This document shows positions 1 through 12,532 of a DNA stretch of 64,000 bases, one piece after another. Numbering within the stretch: position 1 is the first letter of the stretch; every line of letters starts with the position of its first letter. The position numbers and the translations under genes are program-made. Source of the stretch: Paramecium pentaurelia (Eukaryota > Ciliophora > Oligohymenophorea > Peniculida > Parameciidae); NCBI GenBank assembly GCA_905183005.1, contig CAJJDO010000004.1, positions 848,499 through 912,498 of the forward strand, written 5' to 3'. The notes beneath the pieces were generated by a model. It was not told the DNA's origin and did not search any database. It was given only the letters and a program-made list of their open reading frames with translations.

Positions 1-20
1 TATTTAAGATAAATACAAAT

Positions 21-40
21 TTTATAATCAAATAATTAAG
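21..40 (-). promoter_or_regulatory. Conserved upstream box of a kinase gene lying left of the window (K0)
   Basis: The 20-mer TTTATAATCAAATAATTAAG lies 54-80 bp upstream of the ATG of every kinase copy here: 1849-1868 (K1), 15228-15247 (K2), 17063-17082 (K3), 20813-20832 (K4), and reverse-complemented at 26685-26704 (K5) and 28510-28529 (K6). The copy at 21-40 is oriented like K1-K4 but has no kinase start inside the window, so a further minus-strand copy should begin just left of base 1. Whether the box is a promoter element or only co-duplicated flank cannot be told from sequence. Confidence 0.6.
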
Positions 41-193
41 AATTAAGATATTTTCAAATTACAAGAGTGTTTTGAAAAAAATTTAATTTGAAACGACATT
101 TATTTAGTTAGTTAACCTTTTCGCAATGTTTTTAATTTTTTAAATCAACTATTATAATTTTTGTGGTTATGTTTTTGTTTTTGAAAAATAAAT

Positions 194-1769
194 TCATTAT
201 TTCTATATTTATCTTTCATTCTACTGTTATTAAATTGACTATTTTAGTTTCTTAACTTCATCATTGAACCTTATAAAGTCATATCCCAAATTGAGAACAT
301 CAACTCTTAACTTATCATCTTCAAGTTTTTTTAATTCAATCTGCATTTATTATTTTACTTCCTCATTTTCCATAATATTCACATTTAGCTAATTAAAATA
401 TTTAATTTTATTACTTTGTATTTAGTTTCATGTATATTGATAATTTTACCGCATTTATCAAAATGATCAATTATAGAACAAAACAAATTCTGTGGGTCAT
501 CATAAATTAGAATCTCATCAATCATTTTAGTAGGAAGACTCCTCTTTAAAACTTTATTTTCAAAACTAAATTTGTGTCTTCTCATTATTTCCCTTTTTTT
601 TTCTTTAATTGGATTCTTTTACTAATTATTTCTTGATTTAAATGATGATTTTTGAAATAAATTGGCCATTTATTAGTTTGCTTCTTCTTAATCTCTTATC
701 ATCTGTTATTTAAGTTTATATTCCTCTTTTTATTATTCCAATTATTGATTTATTCTTTCCTATAAATTATTGAATTATTCTTATATTTAATATAAATTAG
801 CTTCTACACCCATTGTCCAAGGATGTTCCAAACATTTTTCAGGTGTTATTCTTCTATTGAAATCAGGATCAAACATCCTATTAATCAGATCTCTTAAAAT
901 ATCGAAAAATATAAAATACTTAAAATCTTCTGGAAATCCTTATGGAAATAGTGTTTAATGTGAATTATTTTAAAAATTCCAAAATTAGGCATAATCATTC
1001 TATTTAATTAAATTATATGGTTATTCTTAACAATTTTGAAAAGCAAAACAACCAGTTATCATTGCAAATAATATTTAAGCAGCAGCAAAAACATCAACTT
1101 TTGATCCATCATAGGCTATTCTATGCAAAAGTTCAGGTGCCATATAAGCTAAAATTTTAAATTTTAAATATACGTTTTGATCCTCCATGGAAGTCTTTAA
1201 TCAATCCTTATACTTATTTAGAAAATCCAAAATCTGTAATTTTCAAATTAAAATCTGAGTCAAACACAATATTATCTGGTTTTAAATCTAAATGGCAAAT
1301 GTTATGTTTTTTCATATGAATTAAAGCTGTCATTAATTAGCGAAAATAAAATCTTGAAGTTTGTTAGTCAAAATTTTGAAGTACGTTCAAATACGAAAGC
1401 ATACTACCTTTTTCTCCTAATTCTAAGATCATACCAATTTTATAAACAATTTATCCATTTTTTTTCTAATTATAAGAATTTAAATTACTATGTAGGTAAG
1501 ATTATCACTAACTTATTTATGTTCTACAATTCTTGGATGTTTAAGTTGTTTTAAAATATAAACCTCTTATTTTAGTTTTTATATTATTTCATGCCTTTCT
1601 TATTCATTTTATATCTTCAAAAACTTAATAGCTACTTATTCATGGCCTTTTTGTCCCAATTTAACACTTATGACTTATAATCAATTTTATACACTGCAAA
1701 ACCTCCATGACCTAGATATTTGATTATAAGATAGCCTTCGCATATACTTCTAACCTCTTCTGATTCCAT
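194..1769 (-). CDS. K1: CAMK-like Ser/Thr protein kinase with C-terminal coiled-coil region
   Basis: Four introns of 26, 23, 25 and 26 nt give a 491-residue protein, and the spliced length divides by three. The N-lobe has a degenerate glycine loop (GHGGFAVV) and the catalytic lysine in VAIK. The catalytic loop is CHLDLKPDN, the HLD form known from MLCK/DAPK-type kinases, and DFG and YMAPE are present. After the kinase domain comes a Gln/Glu-rich helical stretch, then a block starting FSFENKVLKRSLPTKM that is shared with K3 and K5, then a short coiled coil. The first intron ends CATAAG, not TAG; splicing there restores the VVKLG...VAIK N-lobe. The upstream ATG used by K3-K5 is lost here (ATT for ATG), so the start is the next methionine. 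No calmodulin-binding site or EF-hand is visible. Substrate unknown. Confidence 0.85.
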
Positions 1770-1965
1770 CTGGTTTACTTAATCTTCGTCTTAAATTATT
1801 AATTTTATTTTTCATAATTTATGCACTTTATTTAAGAGGAATATAAATTTTATAATCAAATAATTAAGAAATTAAGATACTTTATTAAAAGAGTGTTTTG
1901 AAAGCTTTGATTTATTTTAATGATCAAATATATTTAATCTTTGATATCTAATTAAATTCTTATAT
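1770..1965. other. 5' flank of K1
   Basis: A+T-rich flank carrying the conserved kinase upstream box at 1849-1868. It is homologous to the flanks at 17010-17160 and 20760-20900. No gene seen. Confidence 0.5.
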
Positions 1966-4498
1966 CATAGCAATCATTTATACATACTATATTTGCACAT
2001 TTAAGCAAAGATGGGTTTAATTATGAAGCTAATTAAGTATATTTAAATGATACAAGAAATCAGGAATTGATTGTCAGCTCCCCTAAGAATCACAACAAAA
2101 ATTGTAAATAAAATAAATAATTAATTAATACTTAATGTTAATTATTCTATAAACTACATATCTTGAATGTCCAACCAAATTTATTTCAATCCTCCATTAA
2201 ATGTGATTATGCTAAAATTATTGTTCCATTTCATTTTAGCAACTAAATCTATTTAAGATAAAGATATTTTTATTTGTAAATAAAAAATTATCCCAGAAGC
2301 TAATAGATTCATAATCTCATCTCATTTTCTTTCTATATAGATTTAAATAAGAATTGCAATCTTTATTCTATATCAATTAATTTTTATACTTTTATTAAAA
2401 ATTACATTTAATTACGATTATTTGCAGTAACCACCATTATTTAGAATGAATTTTAATTAAATATCATTTGACCCTGATGAGTATGTTTATAACTAACTAA
2501 AACTAATGAAGAGATTAATGTAGAGACTAACTAATTCGACCATGCTGCTATAATTTATAAATAATTGTAAATAAAATTTTTGAATATCCTCTTTTTCAGT
2601 TTAATTCTACTATCTATAATCTTTTCTTTATTTTGTTTTATTAAACTATTTATAATAAAAGTAAAAGACTTTTCCTAAAAAGTTCCTCAAAATGCATGCC
2701 AACGTCTTTCTCTAAAATTTTAAGGACACTTAATAAACTCTTAATTTAATTATATTGGATCATAAATTAATCTTATAATAATTATAAATTATTTTGAATT
2801 TAATGAATCTGAAGTTTATATTTAAATATGGTCCAACTTAGCCATAACCTTAACTATTGGATAAAAGGGATCCATTTTTGGTTAATTCAGCAGAAGTAAG
2901 ATATATTTAAACAATAATGCAGGATTAAAGCATCTAAAATTAAAATAACAATATCTAAATTACAATGAATCAAGATATTCTATTATATGATAATGAAAAA
3001 GACGACAACCTATTTTTAAGTTTTACCAATTTTATAGGAATATTATTATGCATATATGAGATAAAAAAACATTGAAGGACGCATATTCAAATAATTATCG
3101 AATTATGCTGGTTTATTGTTGATATACATTCCATATTGAATTATAATGGTAGTATATAAGATTTTCTATTTAGATTAGAAAAATGAAAATTTTAACAGTT
3201 TAAAAAAAAAACTGATCTAAAATCTTAAGTTNCATAGCAATCATTTATACATACTATATTTGCACATTTAAGCAAAGATGGGTTTAATTATGAAGCTAAT
3301 TAAGTATATTTAAATGATACAAGAAATCAGGAATTGATTGTCAGCTCCCCTAAGAATCACAACAAAAATTGTAAATAAAATAAATAATTAATTAATACTT
3401 AATGTTAATTATTCTATAAACTACATATCTTGAATGTCCAACCAAATTTATTTCAATCCTCCATTAAATGTGATTATGCTAAAATTATTGTTCCATTTCA
3501 TTTTAGCAACTAAATCTATTTAAGATAAAGATATTTTTATTTGTAAATAAAAAATTATCCCAGAAGCTAATAGATTCATAATCTCATCTCATTTTCTTTC
3601 TATATAGATTTAAATAAGAATTGCAATCTTTATTCTATATCAATTAATTTTTATACTTTTATTAAAAATTACATTTAATTACGATTATTTGCAGTAACCA
3701 CCATTATTTAGAATGAATTTTAATTAAATATCATTTGACCCTGATGAGTATGTTTATAACTAACTAAAACTAATGAAGAGATTAATGTAGAGACTAACTA
3801 ATTCGACCATGCTGCTATAATTTATAAATAATTGTAAATAAAATTTTTGAATATCCTCTTTTTCAGTTTAATTCTACTATCTATAATCTTTTCTTTATTT
3901 TGTTTTATTAAACTATTTATAATAAAAGTAAAAGACTTTTCCTAAAAAGTTCCTCAAAATGCATGCCAACGTCTTTCTCTAAAATTTTAAGGACACTTAA
4001 TAAACTCTTAATTTAATTATATTGGATCATAAATTAATCTTATAATAATTATAAATTATTTTGAATTTAATGAATCTGAAGTTTATATTTAAATATGGTC
4101 CAACTTAGCCATAACCTTAACTATTGGATAAAAGGGATCCATTTTTGGTTAATTCAGCAGAAGTAAGATATATTTAAACAATAATGCAGGATTAAAGCAT
4201 CTAAAATTAAAATAACAATATCTAAATTACAATGAATCAAGATATTCTATTATATGATAATGAAAAAGACGACAACCTATTTTTAAGTTTTACCAATTTT
4301 ATAGGAATATTATTATGCATATATGAGATAAAAAAACATTGAAGGACGCATATTCAAATAATTATCGAATTATGCTGGTTTATTGTTGATATACATTCCA
4401 TATTGAATTATAATGGTAGTATATAAGATTTTCTATTTAGATTAGAAAAATGAAAATTTTAACAGTTTAAAAAAAAAACTGATCTAAAATCTTAAGTT
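1966..4498. repeat. Two direct copies of 1266 bp flanking a single N (likely assembly artefact)
   Basis: 1966-3231 and 3233-4498 are the same length and read identically where compared, with one N (3232) exactly between them. The unit begins CATAGCAATC and ends ATCTTAAGTT. The start of the unit resembles the 5' flanks of the other kinases; the rest shows no sustained coding frame. An exact repeat ending precisely at an N is what two overlapping contigs joined without merging would look like, so the real locus probably holds one copy. Confidence 0.85.
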
Positions 4499-4756
4499 GC
4501 TATTTTTCATAAACCTATCAAGGTAGTTTTGTATTTTTTATAAAAATATTCAAAATTTAATAAAAATTCAATCCTTAATTTTTACTATGAAATTGTATTT
4601 TCAAATAAACTTGTTTCTTGTAATAATTATATTTATCAATATCTCTTAATAAATAAATAATTTTTCATAAAATTTATTTGCTTACAAAAATTTTGCATCC
4701 CCTGTTTATTGTAATTGATATATCTATGAATAATGATTTTTTTTTTGTGGAAAATT

Positions 4757-5360
4757 AATGAATCAAGACTATAAAGTAGATGGTTTATTCTAAGTTAAAA
4801 ATCTTCTTTAGCCTTAAGAAATACAACATCCAAATAAATTCAATTTTTAATTAGATCTGTTATTCTAATCATAAAAAAAAGTATATCTCATCTTTCAATT
4901 TCAGATTCGTATAATAATTATCAAACGGTGGATTCAGAATATTAAAATATATGCGAAGCAATAAAGAGATATTCATATGAATTTTATGATTCTTAGATAT
5001 CAAAAAGATAAGATGATTACTGAATACTCACAGAAAAATGGCCTAGTATCGATAAATATTTGCGATATGGAACATTTCATTGTTAAATTTATCAATCACC
5101 ATCACATAATTATATTTCCCAACTTTCTAGTATCTATATATTTAGCAAAGAATAAGCTTACTCAACCAAAGAGCAGCCAGAATATAGAAAGGCTTCACAT
5201 GCTGCCAAAACTGAATAATACAACATAAATATAAAATAATTTACATAACAAAAGTTTCCCATCTTGTAAAATAATGAGTAAACTAAATAAAAACAGAAAG
5301 GATGAAGGATTATAAACATTTTACAAATATTCAAACGATATTATTCATTTTGTAACAAAG
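4757..5360 (+). pseudogene. Decayed protein-coding relic, unidentified
   Basis: Under the ciliate code a frame opens at ATG 4757 and runs to a TGA near 5360. The stretches with coding-like composition lie in different frames: a first part (MNQDYKVDGLF...), then about 40 codons (SYNNYQTVDSEYQ...) and a further 60 codons (TEKWPSIDKYLRYG...) in another frame interrupted by a TGA. No intron pair with GT and AG ends restores one frame. I read it as a degraded gene; no family recognised. Long open stretches arise by chance when only TGA stops, so this is weak. Confidence 0.3.
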
Positions 5361-7115
5361 TGATTATTAAATGTTCTGGCTAATCAGACAAATGTTAAGC
5401 AACTAATAATTTCTTTCCAAAGTCTACCTACATAATCCACTATTAAATATATTGAAATAAAGGAGTTATAATAATTGATGCCTTAAGATAAGGCAGTCAA
5501 TTAGATTATGAATTTAATTCGTACCTGCACAAAACAATCACCTCTGCATGATCTATGGAAATATTCAACAATGAAAACAAACTTCCATTTTTTTACAATT
5601 ACATTATTTTCACTTAATAAAATATTTCCTTAAGTACCAAGTAACAAATTTCTTCCACCTATTTTCTCAAAATTTAGTATTCAAATAAATATATTAAACC
5701 TCATAAATTTATTAGCCACAATAGAAAAAAGTAAAATTGCATATTGATTTATTTATCTAATGCATTTAATACCGTAAATAGAAGTTGATTCTCTTTAAGT
5801 ACTCCATATAGATTTACTTTTTTTTACATCCATTAAATAATGACCTAGCCTTCTTTGCTAACCTAGTTCTTCAAAGGTAAGCTCTATTCCCTCTATTATT
5901 CAAAATTTATCTCTGGCTAGTGTTGCGAATAATTAAAGAGACATCCTATATATCCATAGATACTAATGCTAAGTTGATGTTATTATAATAATAATTAAAC
6001 ATCAAGAAACTAATAATTCCTCCTATTTCATTATAAAAACCTTTTGGAAAAGAAATATGATTTTTTGTAAAACTCCCATTTTGTAGATATAAGAATAGGA
6101 GAAAACACCCTTCGCTTCTCTTCCATCAAAAATTGGGATTGTTTTTTCCTCACGCTCGAAACATGCTACTAATATTGTATTTTTGACTAAGATCAAAAAA
6201 CAAAAACTAAAAATTCAAAATATTTACTATAATTAAGCCCAAAGAGAAGAATTGAACTTAAGATATTCAGTAACTTGAAGTAAAATCCAAAGCAAACGAA
6301 TCATGAAAATTGTTAAATATCTTGATAACAACTCTTCTTTATATATTACCATATCTTTGTTTTATCTACAGCTTTCTTATTCAGCATGATAATCAAAAAG
6401 AAGAATTAACTTCTGATTTTAAATATTAATGTATTTTTGCTGTATATTATGATAATATTTCTTTTATAAAATTAATAAAAATATCTGGTTTTTATCTGAT
6501 AACCTCAACATATGCATGTATCTAATCTCAATATAATTTTCTTCTTACAATAGAGAGAGGAGGCTCAATACCATGAAGAACAAATAACTCCTTGTTTCTA
6601 AAGTGGAAATAGATTTGAGAATCTGATCTCATCGAGGAGAAAAATATTTTTATTTGTACTTTTTATGTGGATTGGTTTTAAATCTACAGGAGTAGAATTG
6701 AAAATGCCTGCTTAGTTTGAACGAAGGGAGAAAGATATAAACTCCTAATAGTCTTTAAATCGGTTTAGGAGCTATTATATATACATTCAAAGAATTTTTG
6801 TGCAAGGGATGTATTTATGATTCCCATTTTTGATGTTATTTTTCTTATTTCAGTTACAATAAGGGGCTTCATAAATTAATCTGGGAAAATCTGCAATTTA
6901 ATAAATAATATCATGATAATTTAAAGAGAAAGTGAAAGCACATCTTTAAAAAAACAGCAAATTAACTATTTTGATAACATATTTAGTTTATTTAGTAATT
7001 TAATCATCAGCAAATATACAAGTCTTTTACTAAACATATAAAAAAACAAATCAATTTTAAATTGAAAAAGATTAATGGGGAAATTGATTTATCATTGAAT
7101 ATTTATTATAATTTC
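5361..7115. other. Gene-poor A+T-rich stretch
   Basis: Several frames stay open for 100 codons or more (for example about 5640-6060), but none has an intron-consistent model or a recognisable motif. I see no supportable gene, RNA or mobile element. Confidence 0.4.
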
Positions 7116-7964
7116 TCATATTCTTTTTTTCTCATTCAATATTCTTCTTACATCTTTTTCTTCTAATTCTTCGATTTTTATTTTACCCTCCTACATAAAC
7201 CTTAGTTTCTCATCATAGCTTAATTGTAAGCTTGATTCATTTATAATCTCATTTACATGATACTGTCCATCTATCAGTTCGAAACTTTAACAATTAATTA
7301 TCTTTCTTAATGGTTCCATCTAAATATCTTTAATTAAAGAAATAAGATCACTCACTGAATAGCTATCCGTTAACCCACTTAAAAAGTTAAACTATGGTAA
7401 GTTTTTTGCTATTAGTTATTCTCTAAATTTCTTCTCTGGTAATAATATTACTGTGGCTTTATCATATGGTAATTTTTAAGGATAAAGGTCCAGTTTCTCT
7501 GGGGACTGAGTGATTAATACCAATTTGTGTTCTTATTCTTAACATATCTTTAAAATTTCAATTAATTTATAATATTTCTCCTATTGAACAAAACTAAAAT
7601 ATTCCAAGTCATCAAAAAATACTAGCTTTTTTCTTTCTTACTTTATCAATTCAACCATCTATGATGCTTCCAAATTTTGGAACTCATTAACACAGTTGAA
7701 AAACAAATGACAAGAATCATTTATTTATGCAAAATATTTGCATAAAAAAGTCTTTCCTGTTCCTGGTCTTCCTGTTATTAATATACCACTGAATGGACCT
7801 TCTTTGAATTTATTTAATTGTTCTAATGTTTCCTTGACAGAATCCTCAAGTACAATATTTAAACCAGTCTAAATCATTTTATTAAATTATTAATTATTTC
7901 TCCCATTCTTTTGGTATAAAAATAACTTCATTTCAAATCTTAATTCTGTTCTGATGATTTCCAT
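7116..7964 (-). CDS. Small divergent AAA-family ATPase
   Basis: One uninterrupted 282-codon frame from ATG 7964 to TGA 7116, with no intron. Walker A is GRPGTGKT (residues about 65-72) and Walker B is LVFFDDLE (about 114-121). The order then resembles the Vps4/katanin/spastin clade: a strand HKLVLITQSPEKL in the sensor-1 position, LPYDKATVILLPEKKFRE where that clade usually has an RFD arginine finger followed by a P-x-P strand, and SDSYSVSD-like sequence where it has GYSGADI. The usual sensor-1 Asn and the arginine finger are not evident, so ATPase activity may be altered. The N-terminus is only about 55 residues, without a MIT domain. It stands alone between gene-poor regions. Confidence 0.75.
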
Positions 7965-9869
7965 TTATTTAATTTTTTATTTTTCCAACAAATATTTTAG
8001 AAATAATTATTTTTTATTTCTAGAAATCAATATATGATTTTGGATTTGAATAGATGATTTTTTGAGGAATTTTTATGTGAGAGATACTATCCAGAATCAA
8101 ATTTTTTTAAAACAATCATTACTTATTTAATCGTAATTTTGAATTACAAATTTATATTTTAACCTTGATTTGATGATCCTGATTATTTTTTTTATTATTT
8201 AATTTTTTGGGGATGACAATTGAAAAAAATAAAATATATAAAAAAAATAAAATTAGAAAAAATGTTTTTTATCATTTTATTCAAATTAAAGTTTTAATTA
8301 AATAATTTCTAACAGATGCATGACTTTTTTCACAAAAATCATATTAGATGAAAATAAATTGAAATTTTTTTTATCCTTTTTTTAAGCCAAAACTGAGAAA
8401 TTGAAACAGTCGTTATTATTCCAAAGATACTTAAAATCTATTTTTATTTTTTTTTCAAAAGAATTTATTATAAATCATGCAAGATTCTACTGTGGAAAAT
8501 ACCCCTTATTTAAGCTTTTACAAAAGTTTGTTAACTATTGATCCAACTTTTTGTATTATAAATTAATTTAGATTTCAGTTGATTTTTTAATTGAATTAAA
8601 ATACGAAGTCAATGTAAAAATAAATTTAAGGAAAAGATAATTCTTTATATAAATTATGGGCTTTTCATTTGATTAGCTGTTAGTTGTCTCTACAAAATTT
8701 TTCTACTCACTGTGCCAAACCATCCAAACCTTTTTAAACTTTTTAAATATATTAATTGGACTACAGTAATCTTAATAATTATTGTTTAATTCCATAAATA
8801 ATAATTAAAAATGATATAATTGAGAATTGACATTTCCTTACTTTTTACATTCATGATAATTTAAGTAATTTGGCCCTTGGAAAGCTTAATCTTATTAAAA
8901 ACTACAACTCAAATACATCAAAAGCATCTATTAAAATGATTATCTGAGTAATTTGGATAATTCTTTATTGTATAATCTTAATAAATTAAAAATATTAATG
9001 ACTCTAAATTATATAAACCTTATTTAATAATTTATAGTATATTTCTATTGATAAAAAACTTTGTAATAAGATTTAACAGAAATTATTGAATAATAATAAA
9101 GTGTAAGATCAACTGAATAAAATAGAACTAAAGAAAAAAAATAAAAATAATAATTAATTGTTGATATCTGCATTTTTTATCTTTCAATTATATACTTAAT
9201 GAAAATCAGAATTACTTTCTTTTAAAATTAGATGGATAAAAAGAAAATTTTATTTATTTTAAATCTAATAAGAATCATAAATTCATTTTATTATTTAATT
9301 TTCTTATTCATAATCAAATTTATACATTTCAATCTTATAATTATTCAATATATATTTAATGTGATGAGGGTATTATTTTTATTTTTTATGATATCATTAA
9401 AATAATTTTGATTAATTAGGGGGGGGGTACTTATAAATTTAAGACTTTAAATCCAATTATTTAAAGTCCCCAAATACGTTTCATGTATAATTACGGCTTA
9501 ATTTTTATTACCTAAATATTTATAATTAAAAATGTTTTGTGCTTATTATTTATTATTTAATTTTTATTTGTTATTTAGATAATTTTTTATAGTGATATAA
9601 TTATTTGGTAGAAATATATTACCTTCAATTTAGGAATTTCTAATCAATGAAAATATTTATACTTTCAAGCATGCTAATAGAAGTCCAAAAATTATAATTA
9701 CTTTTATTCATTTAAAAAAAAAAAATTAGGGTCATGAAACCTTAAAAATTGAATTCATAATAGTAAAATTATTCTTTTTATCAATTATAATAGTTTAAAG
9801 AAAATTGAAAATATAAAAAATTATCTATAACTTTAAATTTATAATTAATCTAATAATTATTAGTTGATT
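7965..9869. other. Non-coding stretch with dispersed repeat
   Basis: No gene seen. 8920-9350 is a direct repeat of 21075-21500 with scattered differences, and parts recur at 17320-17880; it behaves as a flank of the kinase/receiver repeat unit. A run of nine G at about 9419-9427 is the only G-rich tract. Confidence 0.5.
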
Positions 9870-10424
9870 TCATCCTCTTGGGAATATTTTGGATGCTATA
9901 CTCTTAAAAGTCATAATGTTTAAAGGTTTAGTCATAAAAAAGTCTATACCAGCATCATATGCTTTTTCCTTAGTTTCCAAATCACTAAATCCAGTGTTGG
10001 CAATAACATAAACCTTTTTAATTATTCTATTATTCATAATTCTTTTAATAATTTTAACAGTTTCAACTCCACCCATAATTGGCATATTAATATCAAGGAA
10101 GATTAGTTAATAGCAACTGTTTTAACATTTTGAACAAGGATTAATTAATTTTTCATTTAATTATTCAATAGCTTCCATTCCATTATAAGCTTTATCACAA
10201 ATGGCAGAATATAATTGCATTAACATTTACAATGCCATCATATTAAAATATTCATCATCAACGATTAAAACTCTTTTACAACATGTGCTTTTAAGAGCAT
10301 AAGCTTAAATAGTATCTTAGTTTTATGGTATAAAGGATTAGAGAGGTTGAAGAGTTTATTTATTTTCTTCAATTTCTTTTAAATAAACAGTAATATTGCC
10401 ATTATCTATCCACTCATAATACAT
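9870..10424 (-). CDS. Stand-alone response-regulator receiver domain protein
   Basis: Intact 184-codon frame. Residues about 1-48 are a tail homologous to the linker of the histidine kinase at 32718-35189; residues about 50-184 are a complete receiver domain. The acidic pair is in VLIVDDE, the phospho-acceptor Asp in FLDINMPIMGG, a Thr in ANTGF and the conserved Lys in FMTKP. It arose by a deletion joining sequence equivalent to about 32585 with about 34640 of the full gene, removing membrane and kinase domains. An ATG from the upstream region of the full gene (equivalent to 32574) now opens the frame. Compared with the right-arm copy it is diverged but free of stops, which suggests retained function. 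A partner kinase in trans is plausible but inferred. Confidence 0.75.
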
Positions 10425-12532
10425 TTTAGAATTATAAATGATATAATATACATATAATTAATGTTCATAGTGTAATTTTATTTATAGATTTCTAGAAAAA
10501 TACTATATGTAGTAAATTTACTTATTCATTGGCTGATTTTTTTCAATCCAAAATAAGAATTTTACAGATTCAAAAGATAAAATAAAAACTAATTAGAACT
10601 GATATTTTATTCAAATAAGCAGTTTTAAACTATTTCATACACCTTTAAATATTTTTATTTAGGCTGGATAAAATAGAAATGTATTTATAAAAATATTGAT
10701 TTGATTTTTACATTTATCATAAAATTATTATTATTAATAATTTTACTCATCATTTTATAATATTTATTAGGTGAAGTAGATAAAATTATTAATATAATTA
10801 TATTAATATTTCAATTTTTTAAAGACAAAAAGATGAAAAAGCTATTATGTAAGAAATCAATATATAACATGATCTTTATGAGTTCATATTAAACAATTCT
10901 TTATTTTTAATTAAAATCAGAATTATTAAATAAAGAGTCTAAATTGATAATCCTTAGAAAAAATTTAACTAGAATTAGAAAGTTTCTCAAAAGCTAAATA
11001 ACTAAAATTATAAAGTGCTATTATAAACTATGATAAAGTACTATAGGAACAATAGAAATTTATATCTCTGATGGCAAAAAGCTTTATAGTTTAAGAATTT
11101 TTCAAAGAATGTTAATATTTATGTAAATCTACTATTTTTTAATTCTATTTAAAATAAATATATTCAGAATTACTAAAAAGAAGAAAATATTTTACAAAAA
11201 GTACTTGTTTTGTAAAACATATGTATATACTTTAGCATTTGATTTACATGTTTATATTTTTTAAATAATCAAATCACAAAACTATTTAATTAATTTTTGA
11301 GATACTTTTAATTTGAAAAAGTTTATGTTTACATAAAGCGAAATCTTGAATTTTATTTGTTAAGATCTTCGAAAGAATCTTGGAGGAATCTATTTTTAGG
11401 TTTTTAAAATTGTTCAATTAATAATTTTGGGAGATATAGAAGNGTTTATTTATTTTCTTCAATTTCTTTTAAATAAACAGTAATATTGCCATTATCTATC
11501 CACTCATAATACATTTTAGAATTATAAATGATATAATATACATATAATTAATGTTCATAGTGTAATTTTATTTATAGATTTCTAGAAAAATACTATATGT
11601 AGTAAATTTACTTATTCATTGGCTGATTTTTTTCAATCCAAAATAAGAATTTTACAGATTCAAAAGATAAAATAAAAACTAATTAGAACTGATATTTTAT
11701 TCAAATAAGCAGTTTTAAACTATTTCATACACCTTTAAATATTTTTATTTAGGCTGGATAAAATAGAAATGTATTTATAAAAATATTGATTTGATTTTTA
11801 CATTTATCATAAAATTATTATTATTAATAATTTTACTCATCATTTTATAATATTTATTAGGTGAAGTAGATAAAATTATTAATATAATTATATTAATATT
11901 TCAATTTTTTAAAGACAAAAAGATGAAAAAGCTATTATGTAAGAAATCAATATATAACATGATCTTTATGAGTTCATATTAAACAATTCTTTATTTTTAA
12001 TTAAAATCAGAATTATTAAATAAAGAGTCTAAATTGATAATCCTTAGAAAAAATTTAACTAGAATTAGAAAGTTTCTCAAAAGCTAAATAACTAAAATTA
12101 TAAAGTGCTATTATAAACTATGATAAAGTACTATAGGAACAATAGAAATTTATATCTCTGATGGCAAAAAGCTTTATAGTTTAAGAATTTTTCAAAGAAT
12201 GTTAATATTTATGTAAATCTACTATTTTTTAATTCTATTTAAAATAAATATATTCAGAATTACTAAAAAGAAGAAAATATTTTACAAAAAGTACTTGTTT
12301 TGTAAAACATATGTATATACTTTAGCATTTGATTTACATGTTTATATTTTTTAAATAATCAAATCACAAAACTATTTAATTAATTTTTGAGATACTTTTA
12401 ATTTGAAAAAGTTTATGTTTACATAAAGCGAAATCTTGAATTTTATTTGTTAAGATCTTCGAAAGAATCTTGGAGGAATCTATTTTTAGGTTTTTAAAAT
12501 TGTTCAATTAATAATTTTGGGAGATATAGAAG
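10354..12532. repeat. Two direct copies of 1089 bp flanking a single N (likely assembly artefact)
   Basis: 10354-11442 and 11444-12532 match base for base where compared, and the N at 11443 lies exactly between them. Both begin GTTTATTTATTTTCTTC and end GAGATATAGAAG. The content is the first codons of the receiver gene and the adjoining spacer. Most simply an unmerged contig overlap. Confidence 0.85.

Noticed and set aside
9419..9427. Run of G as a possible telomere trace
   Set aside because: A single homopolymer; no repeated G4T2/G3T3-type units anywhere in the window.
10840..11040. 66-codon frame MKKLLCKKS... in the spacer
   Set aside because: The right-arm counterpart has an indel that breaks the frame, so it is not conserved as protein.
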